DNA of 46,443 nt from the NCBI GenBank assembly GCA_003132205.1, contig PKWY01000033.1, positions 43,930-90,372 on the forward strand. Direction: 5' to 3'. The notes under the pieces were generated by a model. It did not search any database. It saw only the letters and a program-made list of their open reading frames with translations, and was not told where the DNA came from. This stretch comes from Acidimicrobiaceae bacterium (GTDB lineage: Bacteria > Actinomycetota > Acidimicrobiia > Acidimicrobiales > RAAP-2). A program made the translations under genes and the position numbers. This document shows positions 1-6,757 of this stretch, one piece after another; position 1 is the first letter of the stretch; each line of letters starts with the position of its first letter.

Positions 1-986
1 GGATCGCTGAGACCCTACGGGTTCTACTGTTCGTCACCGCCGTCATCCTCTTCTTCAACTTCTTTCCCGTGACGGCCATGCAGATCGTGCTGCTGGCGCT
101 GCTCAACGACGGCGCGATCCTGTCCATCGCGTACGACAAGGTGCATTATCGGAATCAGCCCGAAGCGTGGAACATGCGCGTCGTTTTGGGGATGGCGACT
201 GTGCTGGGCATTATGGGCCCGTTGACCGCCTTCGGCCTCTTCTACCTCGGTGACAAGGGGTTCCATCTCGACCACGCGCAACTCCAAACCCTGATGTACC
301 TGAAGCTCTCGGTGGCGGGCCACTTGACGATCTTCGTGACGCGTACGCGTGGTCCGTTCTGGTCCATCCGACCGGCTCGCGTTTTGCTGCTGGCGGTGAT
401 CGGCACGCAGACGCTGGCGACCCTCATCGCGGGCTTCGGCATCTTCATGACGCCTCTGGGATGGCGCTACGTGGCCTTCGTCTGGGGCTACGCAGTGTTC
501 TGGTTCCTCGTGACCGACCGGGTCAAGCTGCTCGCCTACCGCATTCTCGATCCGTCAGGCGCGCTTTCGAAGAGTGGAGAGCAGCGCGGTCAACGTTCGA
601 AGGCGGACCTGGCCGCCATGGCGGCGAGCGTGGCCCCGTATCACACGCCGGTCGACTCTGGTGGGGGTGAGCCGGTCTACCACGACAGCATCGCCTGCCC
701 CTACGGCAAGGAGATCATCCGCGGCCGCCACTACTTGGACGGCACCGGTGGTCGTCGGCGTTGTGAGTGGTGCGAAGCGCACGCCGAAGTGGCCCCGTTC
801 CACACCGAAACCGATGTCGAGAATCCCGTGTACCACGACCTTGTCGCGTGCCCTTACGGGCAGGAGATCACCCGCGACGGCCACGCGATGGCGGGCACCG
901 GCGGTCGTCGGCGCTGTGAGTGGTGCGAGGCGCATGCCGACGTCAAGGACTCACACGACACGTCACAGAAAGGGAAGACGACATGA
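1..986 (+). CDS. Plasma-membrane proton-efflux P-type ATPase, C-terminal part (5' end outside window)
   Basis: The reading frame is open from base 3, so the gene starts upstream; the GTG at 69 is internal. The first visible residues, including the segment LLALLNDG near codons 28-35, match the conserved transmembrane 5-6 region of P-type H+-ATPases (type IIIA). At least four hydrophobic helices follow, up to about base 530. Such enzymes use ATP to export protons and maintain membrane potential or internal pH. The last ~135 residues are not part of the usual pump: a hydrophilic linker leads to two copies of a Cys/His-rich module (listed separately). The stop TGA overlaps the ATG of the next gene (ATGA), so the two are probably co-translated. 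The catalytic DKTGT site lies outside the window. Family assignment is firm; the ion (H+ rather than a divalent cation) is inferred from similarity. Confidence 0.85.
   Translation, partial: IAETLRVLLFVTAVILFFNFFPVTAMQIVLLALLNDGAILSIAYDKVHYRNQPEAWNMRVVLGMATVLGIMGPLTAFGLFYLGDKGFHLDHAQLQTLMYLKLSVAGHLTIFVTRTRGPFWSIRPARVLLLAVIGTQTLATLIAGFGIFMTPLGWRYVAFVWGYAVFWFLVTDRVKLLAYRILDPSGALSKSGEQRGQRSKADLAAMAASVAPYHTPVDSGGGEPVYHDSIACPYGKEIIRGRHYLDGTGGRRRCEWCEAHAEVAPFHTETDVENPVYHDLVACPYGQEITRDGHAMAGTGGRRRCEWCEAHADVKDSHDTSQKGKTT
630..947 (+). repeat. Tandem duplication encoding two ~52-residue Cys/His modules in the ATPase tail
   Basis: Two in-frame copies of about 159 bases (630-788 and 789-947) encode the same pattern: VAP(Y/F)HT, then PVYHD, ACPYG, GTGGRRRCEWC and EAHA. 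Each copy carries three cysteines (one in CPYG, two in CEWC) and several histidines, a plausible zinc- or iron-binding knuckle. The copies differ at many positions, so the duplication is not recent. The module could sense metal, redox state or pH, or bind a partner; no function can be read from sequence alone. Confidence 0.8.
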
Positions 987-1903
987 AACTCAACAAGGAA
1001 GTCCTGAGCGAAATGGGAGTCAAACCGGGAGAGCCCGCTGGCCTGGACGGGCGCAGCACGAAACGCGTGTCGGCCGATTGGCTGGGCTCCCAAGACAAGG
1101 ATGGCCAGGACAAGCAACGCAAGAAGGTGGCCGAGGAGGATCTCCAGGAGTTCGTCGACGAACTCTCCACGGCCCAGGATCTGCTGTGGGCGAACGGTAC
1201 GCGCGCGCTCTTGATCGTGCTGCAGGCGATGGACGCTGCCGGCAAGGACGGGACCATCAAGCACGTCATGTCGGGTGTCAACCCCCAGGGCTGCCGGGTG
1301 GAGTCCTTCAAGCAGCCGTCGGCCGAGGAGCTCGGCCACGACTTCCTGTGGCGATGCTCGAAGGCGCTGCCCGAGCTCGGGAGCATCAGCATCTTCAACC
1401 GCTCCTACTACGAGGACGTGCTGGTCACGCGGGTGCACCCTGAACTGTTAGCCAAGACCCACGAGATGCCGAGTGACGGGCCCGACGAGAAGTTCTGGAA
1501 GGACCGCTACAGCGACATCAACGCCTTCGAACACCATCTGCACCGCAGCAAGACTCGAATCGTGAAGGTCTTCCTGCACGTCTCCAAGGAGGAACAGAAG
1601 AAACGATTCCTCAGCCGTCTGGAAGATTCGGCGAAGAACTGGAAGTTTTCAATGGCGGACCTCGCCGAGCGCCAGCACTGGGACGAGTACCAGCGCGCGT
1701 ACGAGGAAGCGCTGAGCGCCACCTCGACCGCCTGGGCGCCGTGGTACGTGGTGCCGGCCGACCACAAGTACGCGCTGCGGGCGCTGGTCGGCGGCATCGT
1801 CGTCGATGCGATTGACCAGATGGGACTGAAGTCTCCCGAAGTTCCAGCGGACAGTTTGGAGGCGCTAGAAAAGGCTAAGGATGAGTTACTCGCCGAGACG
1901 TGA
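983..1903 (+). CDS. ppk2: Polyphosphate kinase 2 family protein (polyphosphate:nucleotide phosphotransferase)
   Basis: This 306-residue protein has the PPK2 fold signatures: a Walker A-like loop AMDAAGKDGTIKHV near residues 75-88, the following SGVNPQGC segment, and the FNRSYYED motif about 60 residues later. PPK2 enzymes move phosphate between polyphosphate and nucleoside mono- or diphosphates in the cytoplasm; direction and nucleotide preference cannot be told here. The ATG at 983 overlaps the stop of the ATPase gene by ATGA, which is why the upstream in-frame GTG at 920 is not used. Coupling to a proton pump suggests energy homeostasis, with ATP regenerated from polyphosphate, but this is inference. 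No clear terminator follows. Confidence 0.93.
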   Translation: MKLNKEVLSEMGVKPGEPAGLDGRSTKRVSADWLGSQDKDGQDKQRKKVAEEDLQEFVDELSTAQDLLWANGTRALLIVLQAMDAAGKDGTIKHVMSGVNPQGCRVESFKQPSAEELGHDFLWRCSKALPELGSISIFNRSYYEDVLVTRVHPELLAKTHEMPSDGPDEKFWKDRYSDINAFEHHLHRSKTRIVKVFLHVSKEEQKKRFLSRLEDSAKNWKFSMADLAERQHWDEYQRAYEEALSATSTAWAPWYVVPADHKYALRALVGGIVVDAIDQMGLKSPEVPADSLEALEKAKDELLAET

Positions 1904-2111
1904 GAGACGAAGTGTGGTGACATTCTCGTAATTGGCGTCAAGCGCCTGCCGGCCGTCTGGATCTTGCCCATCTGCTCTTGACCGACTCATCCGAGAATCA
2001 CGGATTAACTATGACGCTGCCGACTCCTTCCCGAGCCCGCGAGGGAGAGCTGAGGGTATAGAGGTCCCCACTTCGGCAAACACGATGGGGCGCGGCAAAT
2101 AGGACTTCCGG

Positions 2112-2132
2112 CGGACACACCGAGTGTGTCCG
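2112..2132. other. Perfect hairpin, stem 9, loop 3
   Basis: CGGACACAC-CGA-GTGTGTCCG forms an uninterrupted stem. There is no T-run after it, so it is not a standard rho-independent terminator. It sits 26 bases before the inverted-repeat element and could be part of the same insertion or a protein-binding dyad. Confidence 0.5.
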
Positions 2133-2157
2133 AGCGACATGAAGCACATCGCTAACC

Positions 2158-2283
2158 CAGTTCGGCAGCAGAGTGAGATGGATGGTTGGTAACTCCGCGC
2201 AACGCGCGTTACTGCGCTGAACGATCTTCCCTGATGTGGCTCGCGCAACTTTCCAACCACTGTCTCACCTTGCTGCCGAACTC
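2158..2283. mobile_element. MITE-like element, copy A (126 bp)
   Basis: The left end reads CAGTTCGGCAGCAGAGTGAG and the right end, on the other strand, GAGTTCGGCAGCAAGGTGAG. Similarity continues imperfectly to about 30 bases from each end (GGTTGG on both sides). It encodes no protein. A second copy at 35890-36014 has the same termini and nearly the same length but an unrelated centre. I see no clear target duplication around this copy. It looks like a non-autonomous element moved by a transposase encoded elsewhere; a conserved structured RNA is the main alternative. Confidence 0.7.
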
Positions 2284-2341
2284 ATAGGTACTTGAACTTC
2301 TACGGGCGTACGTATTCACCATGCATTGGACGAGTTGGATC

Positions 2342-2785
2342 TCATTTGCGACTGGCGACGAAGACCGGGATCTCGCGCGAGGTCTTCACCTGATACTCGG
2401 CGTAGGGGGGGTAGGCCTGCACGGCACGATCCCACCACCGCGCTCGCTCGTCGCCGCTCACTCGTCGCACGACGACGTCGAAGGGTTCGTTACCGTCCTG
2501 CAGCATGACGTCGTCAGGGTGAGCCAAGAGGTTGTTGTACCAGACCGGGTTGTCAGGCGCTCCGCCTTTGGAAGCCACGAGGGCGTACTCGCCGTCGTGC
2601 TCCACCCGCATGACGGGGGTCTTTCGGACCTTGCCACTTCGATTTCCGCGGGTTGTGACGATGATGATCGGAAGACCCGTGTCCAGCAGGGTGTTCGCAC
2701 GTGCGCCACCAGAGTTCTCGTACTGAGCCACCTGGTCACGAACCCACTGCGCGGGGCTCGGTTCGTACTCTCCTTCAATAGGCAT
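2342..2785 (-). CDS. Deazaflavin (F420)-dependent nitroreductase family protein
   Basis: This 147-residue protein resembles the Ddn/Rv3547 family throughout: LPIIIVTTRGNRSGKVRKTPVMRVEHDG (family core; residues about 38-66), then ALVASKGG, P-WYNNLLAHP and WWDRAVQAYPPYAEYQ. The family binds F420H2 and reduces quinones, nitro compounds or similar substrates, usually at the membrane face. The length is normal for the family and the start ATG at 2785 fits. It stands alone between an inverted-repeat element and pseudogene remains. Its presence implies the host makes coenzyme F420, as many actinobacteria do. The substrate is unknown. Confidence 0.92.
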   Translation of the reverse strand: MPIEGEYEPSPAQWVRDQVAQYENSGGARANTLLDTGLPIIIVTTRGNRSGKVRKTPVMRVEHDGEYALVASKGGAPDNPVWYNNLLAHPDDVMLQDGNEPFDVVVRRVSGDERARWWDRAVQAYPPYAEYQVKTSREIPVFVASRK

Positions 2786-2947
2786 GGCAAGACTCGGGCT
2801 TGAACTGATAGATAGTCATTCGGACCCCTCCACTCCGTAGGAAGCAATTGCTCTGTCCCACAACCCGATATCGTAAAACTCCGTCCGCAAAGACGCAACT
2901 CATGGACGAATCGAACGAACGGTTGCGAATGCTGCGGGACGTGTAGA

Positions 2948-3194
2948 CAGCCGGCTGCCAGCCGCCAGATCGACTCCTTCGAGAGGAACGGCTTCGGGAA
3001 CCCGCGGGTGATCATCGCCAAGACGCACCCGTCCATCTCGTCGGACCCGGCGCTGCGGGGCGCGCCAACAGGTCGGCGCCGGCTTCGTGTACCTCATCTG
3101 CGGCGACGTGCGCACCATGCCCGGGCTGTCGGCGCACCCGTCCGCGGAGTCCATCGACATCGACGAGAACGACGAAATTGTCGGGCTCAACTAG
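2948..3194 (+). pseudogene. fhs: Formate--tetrahydrofolate ligase, C-terminal remnant
   Basis: In one frame, bases 2948-3055 encode RQIDSFERNGFGN, then AKTHPSISSDPALRGAP, matching the FTHFS C-terminal region (family: AKTQYSLSDDPxLxGxP). A different frame from about 3070 encodes VGAGFVYLICGD, TMPGLSAHPSAESIDIDEN and ends at TAG 3194, matching the family's final segment (GAGFIVxxTGxxMTMPGLP...IDID). The dozen or so residues normally between the two blocks (the ITVREVR segment) are missing and the frame changes there. The remaining ~470 N-terminal residues are absent. The gene is therefore truncated and frameshifted. The functional enzyme joins formate to THF using ATP. Confidence 0.82.
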
Positions 3195-3201
3195 CCAACC
3201 G

Positions 3202-3650
3202 ACCTACCTCGAGTCTTCCCTCGGGAGTTTCCTCGAACTCGTCTCCGATGGCGAACCGGCGCCGGCCGGCGGATCAGTGGCGGCCGAACTGGCCGCGGGG
3301 CTCTCTGCGTGAAGGCGGCGCGTCTCTCCACCCGCCAGATGTCCGACGCGCTCGACATCGTGGCCGCGGGCGAGCGGCTTCGCGACCGAGCGGCCGCGCT
3401 CTGCCAGGCCGACGCCGAGGCCTGCCGCCTGGTCGTGGCGGCGATGCGCCGCCCCCGGGGACCCGAACCTGCTCGCCGCTGTCGTCACCGCCGCGCTGCT
3501 GGCCGAGGCCAGCGCCCGATCGGCTGGCGCGCTCGTGCGGATCAACCTCGAAGGAGAGCCCGACGACGAACGCCCGTCCGTGGTGGTCGAGTTGCTCGAG
3601 ACGACCGCGAAGGGTTCGGCTCGGACGGAGACGGCGCCAGACCACGCTAC
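3202..3650 (+). pseudogene. fchA: Methenyl-THF cyclohydrolase / formiminotransferase-cyclodeaminase family, decayed
   Basis: Three pieces in shifting frames reconstruct a cyclodeaminase-family protein. Bases 3202-3312 give SFLELVSDGEPAPAGGSVAAE, matching the family's P-x-PGGGSVAA N-terminus, and stop at TGA 3310. Bases 3309-3458 give the helical middle (ALDIVAAGERLRDRAAALCQ, ending AAMRRPR). From 3460 the first frame resumes with DPNLLAAVVTAALLAEASAR and ALVRINLE, the family's C-terminal half. A segment between the second and third blocks seems deleted. The order fhs then fchA is a known formate-assimilation pair in bacteria. Both are broken here, immediately 3' of and convergent with the formate dehydrogenase operon. 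Confidence 0.8.
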
Positions 3651-3682
3651 TGACCACGAGGGTGGCTTGCGGCGCGCCCGTC

Positions 3683-6600
3683 CTACGTGGTCTGGGACGC
3701 GGCCGCGGCGCACAGCAGCCGGATCGCCTCGAGGACCAGCGGGTCGAGTGCGGCGAGATCGGAGTCGTCGAGCAGTTCGACCCGCATGCTCGGCGGCCAG
3801 AACATCTTGATGTGGTTCGCCACCTCGGCGGCGGCCTGGTCGGGCGGGTGATGGCCGAAGTTGGCGGCGATCTGGTTGGACATGCGCACGAGGTCGCCCC
3901 GGGTCACGGTCTCCTCGCCTCGTCGCGGCATCGGAACCTCGACGTCGGCGGGAAGCGCCGGCATGGTGAGCTTCTCGGTGGCGAGGGGCGCGGCTGAGCG
4001 CGCCCGCACCTGCACGGCGGTGACCTTGTACTCGGGACAGTTGGTGGCCCAGTCCGAGTGCTCGGTCGTGACGACGTTGGCCCCGCCCACCGGGTAGTGG
4101 AACGTCGTGTAGACGACTCCCGGAGGCACGCGGTCGGTGATTTCGGCCCTGAGCGCGGTCTCGCCCACGCGGCTGGTGAGCGTGGTCCAGCCGCCGTCGA
4201 CGACGCCCCGCTCCTCGGCGTCGTGGGGGCTTATCTCGAGGACGTCCTCGGAATGCCAGGCGACGTTCTCGGTCCTCCTCGTTTGGGCCCCGACGTTGTA
4301 CTGGGAGAGGATCCGACCGGTGGTGAGCACGAGGGGGAAGCGACGGTTGGTGCGCTCGTCGGTCGCGATGTACGGGGTCTCGACGAAGCGACCCTTGCCG
4401 CGCATGAACTGGTTCACGTGCATGATCGGCGTGCCAAGTGGCGCGTCGTCGTTGCAGGGCCACTGGACGCTGCCGACTTCGTCGAGCAGTTTGAACGAGA
4501 CCCCGGCAAAGGTCGGCGTGGTGCTGGCGATCTCCTCCATGATCTGGCTGGCGTCGTCGTAGTGCATGGGGTAGCCCATCGCGTTCGCGAGGTCACAGAC
4601 CACCTGCCACTCCTGCTTGCCGGACTTCGTGGCCATCGCCGGGCGCACCCGGTTGATCCGGCGTTCGGCGTTGGTGAAGGTCCCATCCTTCTCTAGGAAG
4701 GACGTCCCCGGCAGGAACACGTGGGCGAACGCCGCGGTCTCGTTGAGGAACAGGTCCTGGACGACGCAGAGCTTCAGCGAAGCGAGAGCGCTCTTCACGT
4801 GCTTGGTATCGGGATCGGACTGGGCGATGTCCTCGCCCTGGACGTACAGCGCCTTGAAGGTGCCTTCGAGGGCACCTTCAAACATGTTGGGAATGCGCAG
4901 CCCGGGCTCGGCGCTGAGCTCGAGCCCCCAGGTCTCTTCGAACTGGTGGCGCACGGCGTCGCCCGAGACGTGGCGGTATCCGGGAAACTCGTGGGGGAAC
5001 GAGCCCATGTCGCACGATCCCTGCACGTTGTTCTGGCCGCGCAGCGGATTGACCCCGACACCGTCGCGACCGATGTTGCCGGTCGCCATGGCCAGGTTCG
5101 CCATGCCCATCACCATGGTCGAGCCCTGGCTGTGCTCGGTGACCCCGAGTCCGTAGTAGATCGACGCCCGCGGCGCGGCCGCGTACAGCCGCGCGGCGGC
5201 GCGAAGGGCGGCCGCGGGCACGCCCGTGAACTCCTCGGTGGCTTCGGGGCTGTATTCGGGCGAGGAGATGAAGGCCGCCCACCGCTCGAAGCCCTCGGTG
5301 TCGCAGCGCTCGGCGACGAAGTCACGGTCGACCAAATCCTCGGTGACTACCACGTGGCAGAGCGCGTTGACGACCGCGACGTTCGTGCCCGGGCGCAACT
5401 GCAGGAAGTGGGCGGCCTCGAAGTGCGGGGTGCGCACGAGGCTGATCCGCCGGGGGTCGACCACGATGAGCTGCGCCCCTTCGGCCAGGCGCCGCTTCAT
5501 CCGCGAGGCGAAGACCGGGTGGGCGTCGGTGGGGTTGGCCCCGATCAGCAGTATCACGTCCGAATGCTCCACCGAGCGGAAGTCCTGGGTGCCCGCCGAG
5601 GTGCCGAAGGTCTGACCGAGGCCGTAGCCGGTCGGAGAGTGGCAGACGCGGGCGCAGGTGTCGACGTTGTTGTTGTGGAAGCCCGCCCGGATCATCTTCT
5701 GGACGACGAACACCTCTTCGTTGGTGCAGCGTGAAGAGGTGATCCCCCCGATGGACTCCACCCCATGCTCGGCCTGGATCTCCTTGAGCCGCGACGCCGT
5801 GTAGTCAATCGCCTCTGCCCAGGAGACCCGGCGCCACTCATCGGTGATCGACTCGCGCATCATCGGGTGCAGCTGGCGGTCCTTGTGGGAGGCGTAGCCC
5901 CACGCGAACCGGCCCTTCACGCACGAGTGGCCTTCGTTGGCCTTGCCGTCCTTCAACGGCACCATCCGCACGACCTCGTCGCCACGAAGCTCGGCCTTGA
6001 ACGAGCAGCCGACTCCGCAGTAGGCGCAGGTGGTGAGCACCGTGCGCTCGGGCGGGCCCGAAGCGATGACCGTGTTCTCCTGCAATGCCGTGGTGGGGCA
6101 GGCCTGCACGCAGGCGCCGCACGACACGCACTCGGACGTCATGAACTGCTCGCCCGCCGACGCCGCCACCTTCGAGTCGAAGCCCCGGCCGGCGATGGTG
6201 AGCGCGAACGTTCCCTGTATCTCGCTGCAGGCGCGCACGCATCGCGAGCAGGCGATGCACGCCGAGGGGTCGAAGGTGAAGTAGGGGTTGCTCGCGTCCT
6301 TGCACGCCGCCAGATGATTCTCACCCTCGAAGCCGTAGCGCACACCACTGAGTCCCACCTTCGTGGCGACGGCCCGCAGCTCGCACTCAGCGTGGGTGTC
6401 GCTCGTGAGGCAGTCGCTCGGATGGTCGGACAGGTAGAGTTCGGTCACCCCGCGACGCAACTTCTCGAGCCGGGGAGATTGGGTCGCGACCTTCATGTCC
6501 GGTTCGCACGGGGTGGTGCACGACGCGGGGGTGCCCTTACGGCCGTCAATTTCGACCAGGCACAGCCGGCACGAACCGAAGGGTTCTAGCGAGTCGGTAG

Positions 6601-6757
6601 CGCAGAGCTTGGGGATGTCGAGCCCCGCCATCGTCGCCGCGCGCATCACCGACGTCCCGGCGGGCACGGTCACGGCCACGCCGTCGATCGTGACTTCAAC
6701 TTCATCCTCGCAGTGGCGGGCGGGTGTGCCGTAGTCGGTTTCCCTCAACAGAGTCAT
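3683..6757 (-). CDS. fdsA: NAD-dependent formate dehydrogenase, catalytic alpha subunit with fused FdsD-like tail
   Basis: This 1024-residue molybdenum/tungsten enzyme oxidises formate to CO2 and passes electrons through Fe-S clusters to FdsB. Visible parts: a 2Fe-2S domain (Cys 52, 63, 66, 80), a His/Cys segment (HPSDC near 112-116), two 4Fe-4S clusters (Cys 167-177 and 210-220), the bis-MGD domain's 4Fe-4S site (Cys 244, 247, 251) and the active-site Cys 372 in RVCHSPT. It is a Cys, not a Sec, enzyme. From about residue 948 a segment with RMSNQIAANFGHHPPDQAA and NHIKMFWPPSMR matches the separate FdsD subunit (PF11390 type) of soluble formate dehydrogenases, so delta is fused to alpha. ATG 6757 is chosen because it overlaps the fdsB stop (ATGA); an earlier in-frame start at 6874 would add 39 unrelated residues. 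Confidence 0.95.
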   Translation of the reverse strand: MTLLRETDYGTPARHCEDEVEVTIDGVAVTVPAGTSVMRAATMAGLDIPKLCATDSLEPFGSCRLCLVEIDGRKGTPASCTTPCEPDMKVATQSPRLEKLRRGVTELYLSDHPSDCLTSDTHAECELRAVATKVGLSGVRYGFEGENHLAACKDASNPYFTFDPSACIACSRCVRACSEIQGTFALTIAGRGFDSKVAASAGEQFMTSECVSCGACVQACPTTALQENTVIASGPPERTVLTTCAYCGVGCSFKAELRGDEVVRMVPLKDGKANEGHSCVKGRFAWGYASHKDRQLHPMMRESITDEWRRVSWAEAIDYTASRLKEIQAEHGVESIGGITSSRCTNEEVFVVQKMIRAGFHNNNVDTCARVCHSPTGYGLGQTFGTSAGTQDFRSVEHSDVILLIGANPTDAHPVFASRMKRRLAEGAQLIVVDPRRISLVRTPHFEAAHFLQLRPGTNVAVVNALCHVVVTEDLVDRDFVAERCDTEGFERWAAFISSPEYSPEATEEFTGVPAAALRAAARLYAAAPRASIYYGLGVTEHSQGSTMVMGMANLAMATGNIGRDGVGVNPLRGQNNVQGSCDMGSFPHEFPGYRHVSGDAVRHQFEETWGLELSAEPGLRIPNMFEGALEGTFKALYVQGEDIAQSDPDTKHVKSALASLKLCVVQDLFLNETAAFAHVFLPGTSFLEKDGTFTNAERRINRVRPAMATKSGKQEWQVVCDLANAMGYPMHYDDASQIMEEIASTTPTFAGVSFKLLDEVGSVQWPCNDDAPLGTPIMHVNQFMRGKGRFVETPYIATDERTNRRFPLVLTTGRILSQYNVGAQTRRTENVAWHSEDVLEISPHDAEERGVVDGGWTTLTSRVGETALRAEITDRVPPGVVYTTFHYPVGGANVVTTEHSDWATNCPEYKVTAVQVRARSAAPLATEKLTMPALPADVEVPMPRRGEETVTRGDLVRMSNQIAANFGHHPPDQAAAEVANHIKMFWPPSMRVELLDDSDLAALDPLVLEAIRLLCAAAASQTT

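Larger units (their letters stand above)
1904..2341. other. Intergenic stretch, no credible gene
   Basis: Short reading frames here lack recognisable domains and good ribosome binding sites. The stretch holds a 9-base-pair hairpin at 2112-2132 and an inverted-repeat element at 2158-2283, both listed separately. Confidence 0.6.

Noticed and set aside
2009..2260. 83-residue minus-strand frame over the inverted-repeat element
   Set aside because: It spans copy A of the element, has no domain and no matching frame in copy B, so it is a chance frame.
3008..3997. Long plus-strand frame through the fhs/fchA remnants into fdsA
   Set aside because: Only the first part matches fhs; the rest is the antisense of fdsA and Arg-rich shadow sequence.
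3683..6757. Selenocysteine at the formate dehydrogenase active site
   Set aside because: The active-site codon is a Cys codon within an uninterrupted frame (RVCHSPT), and no in-frame TGA occurs.
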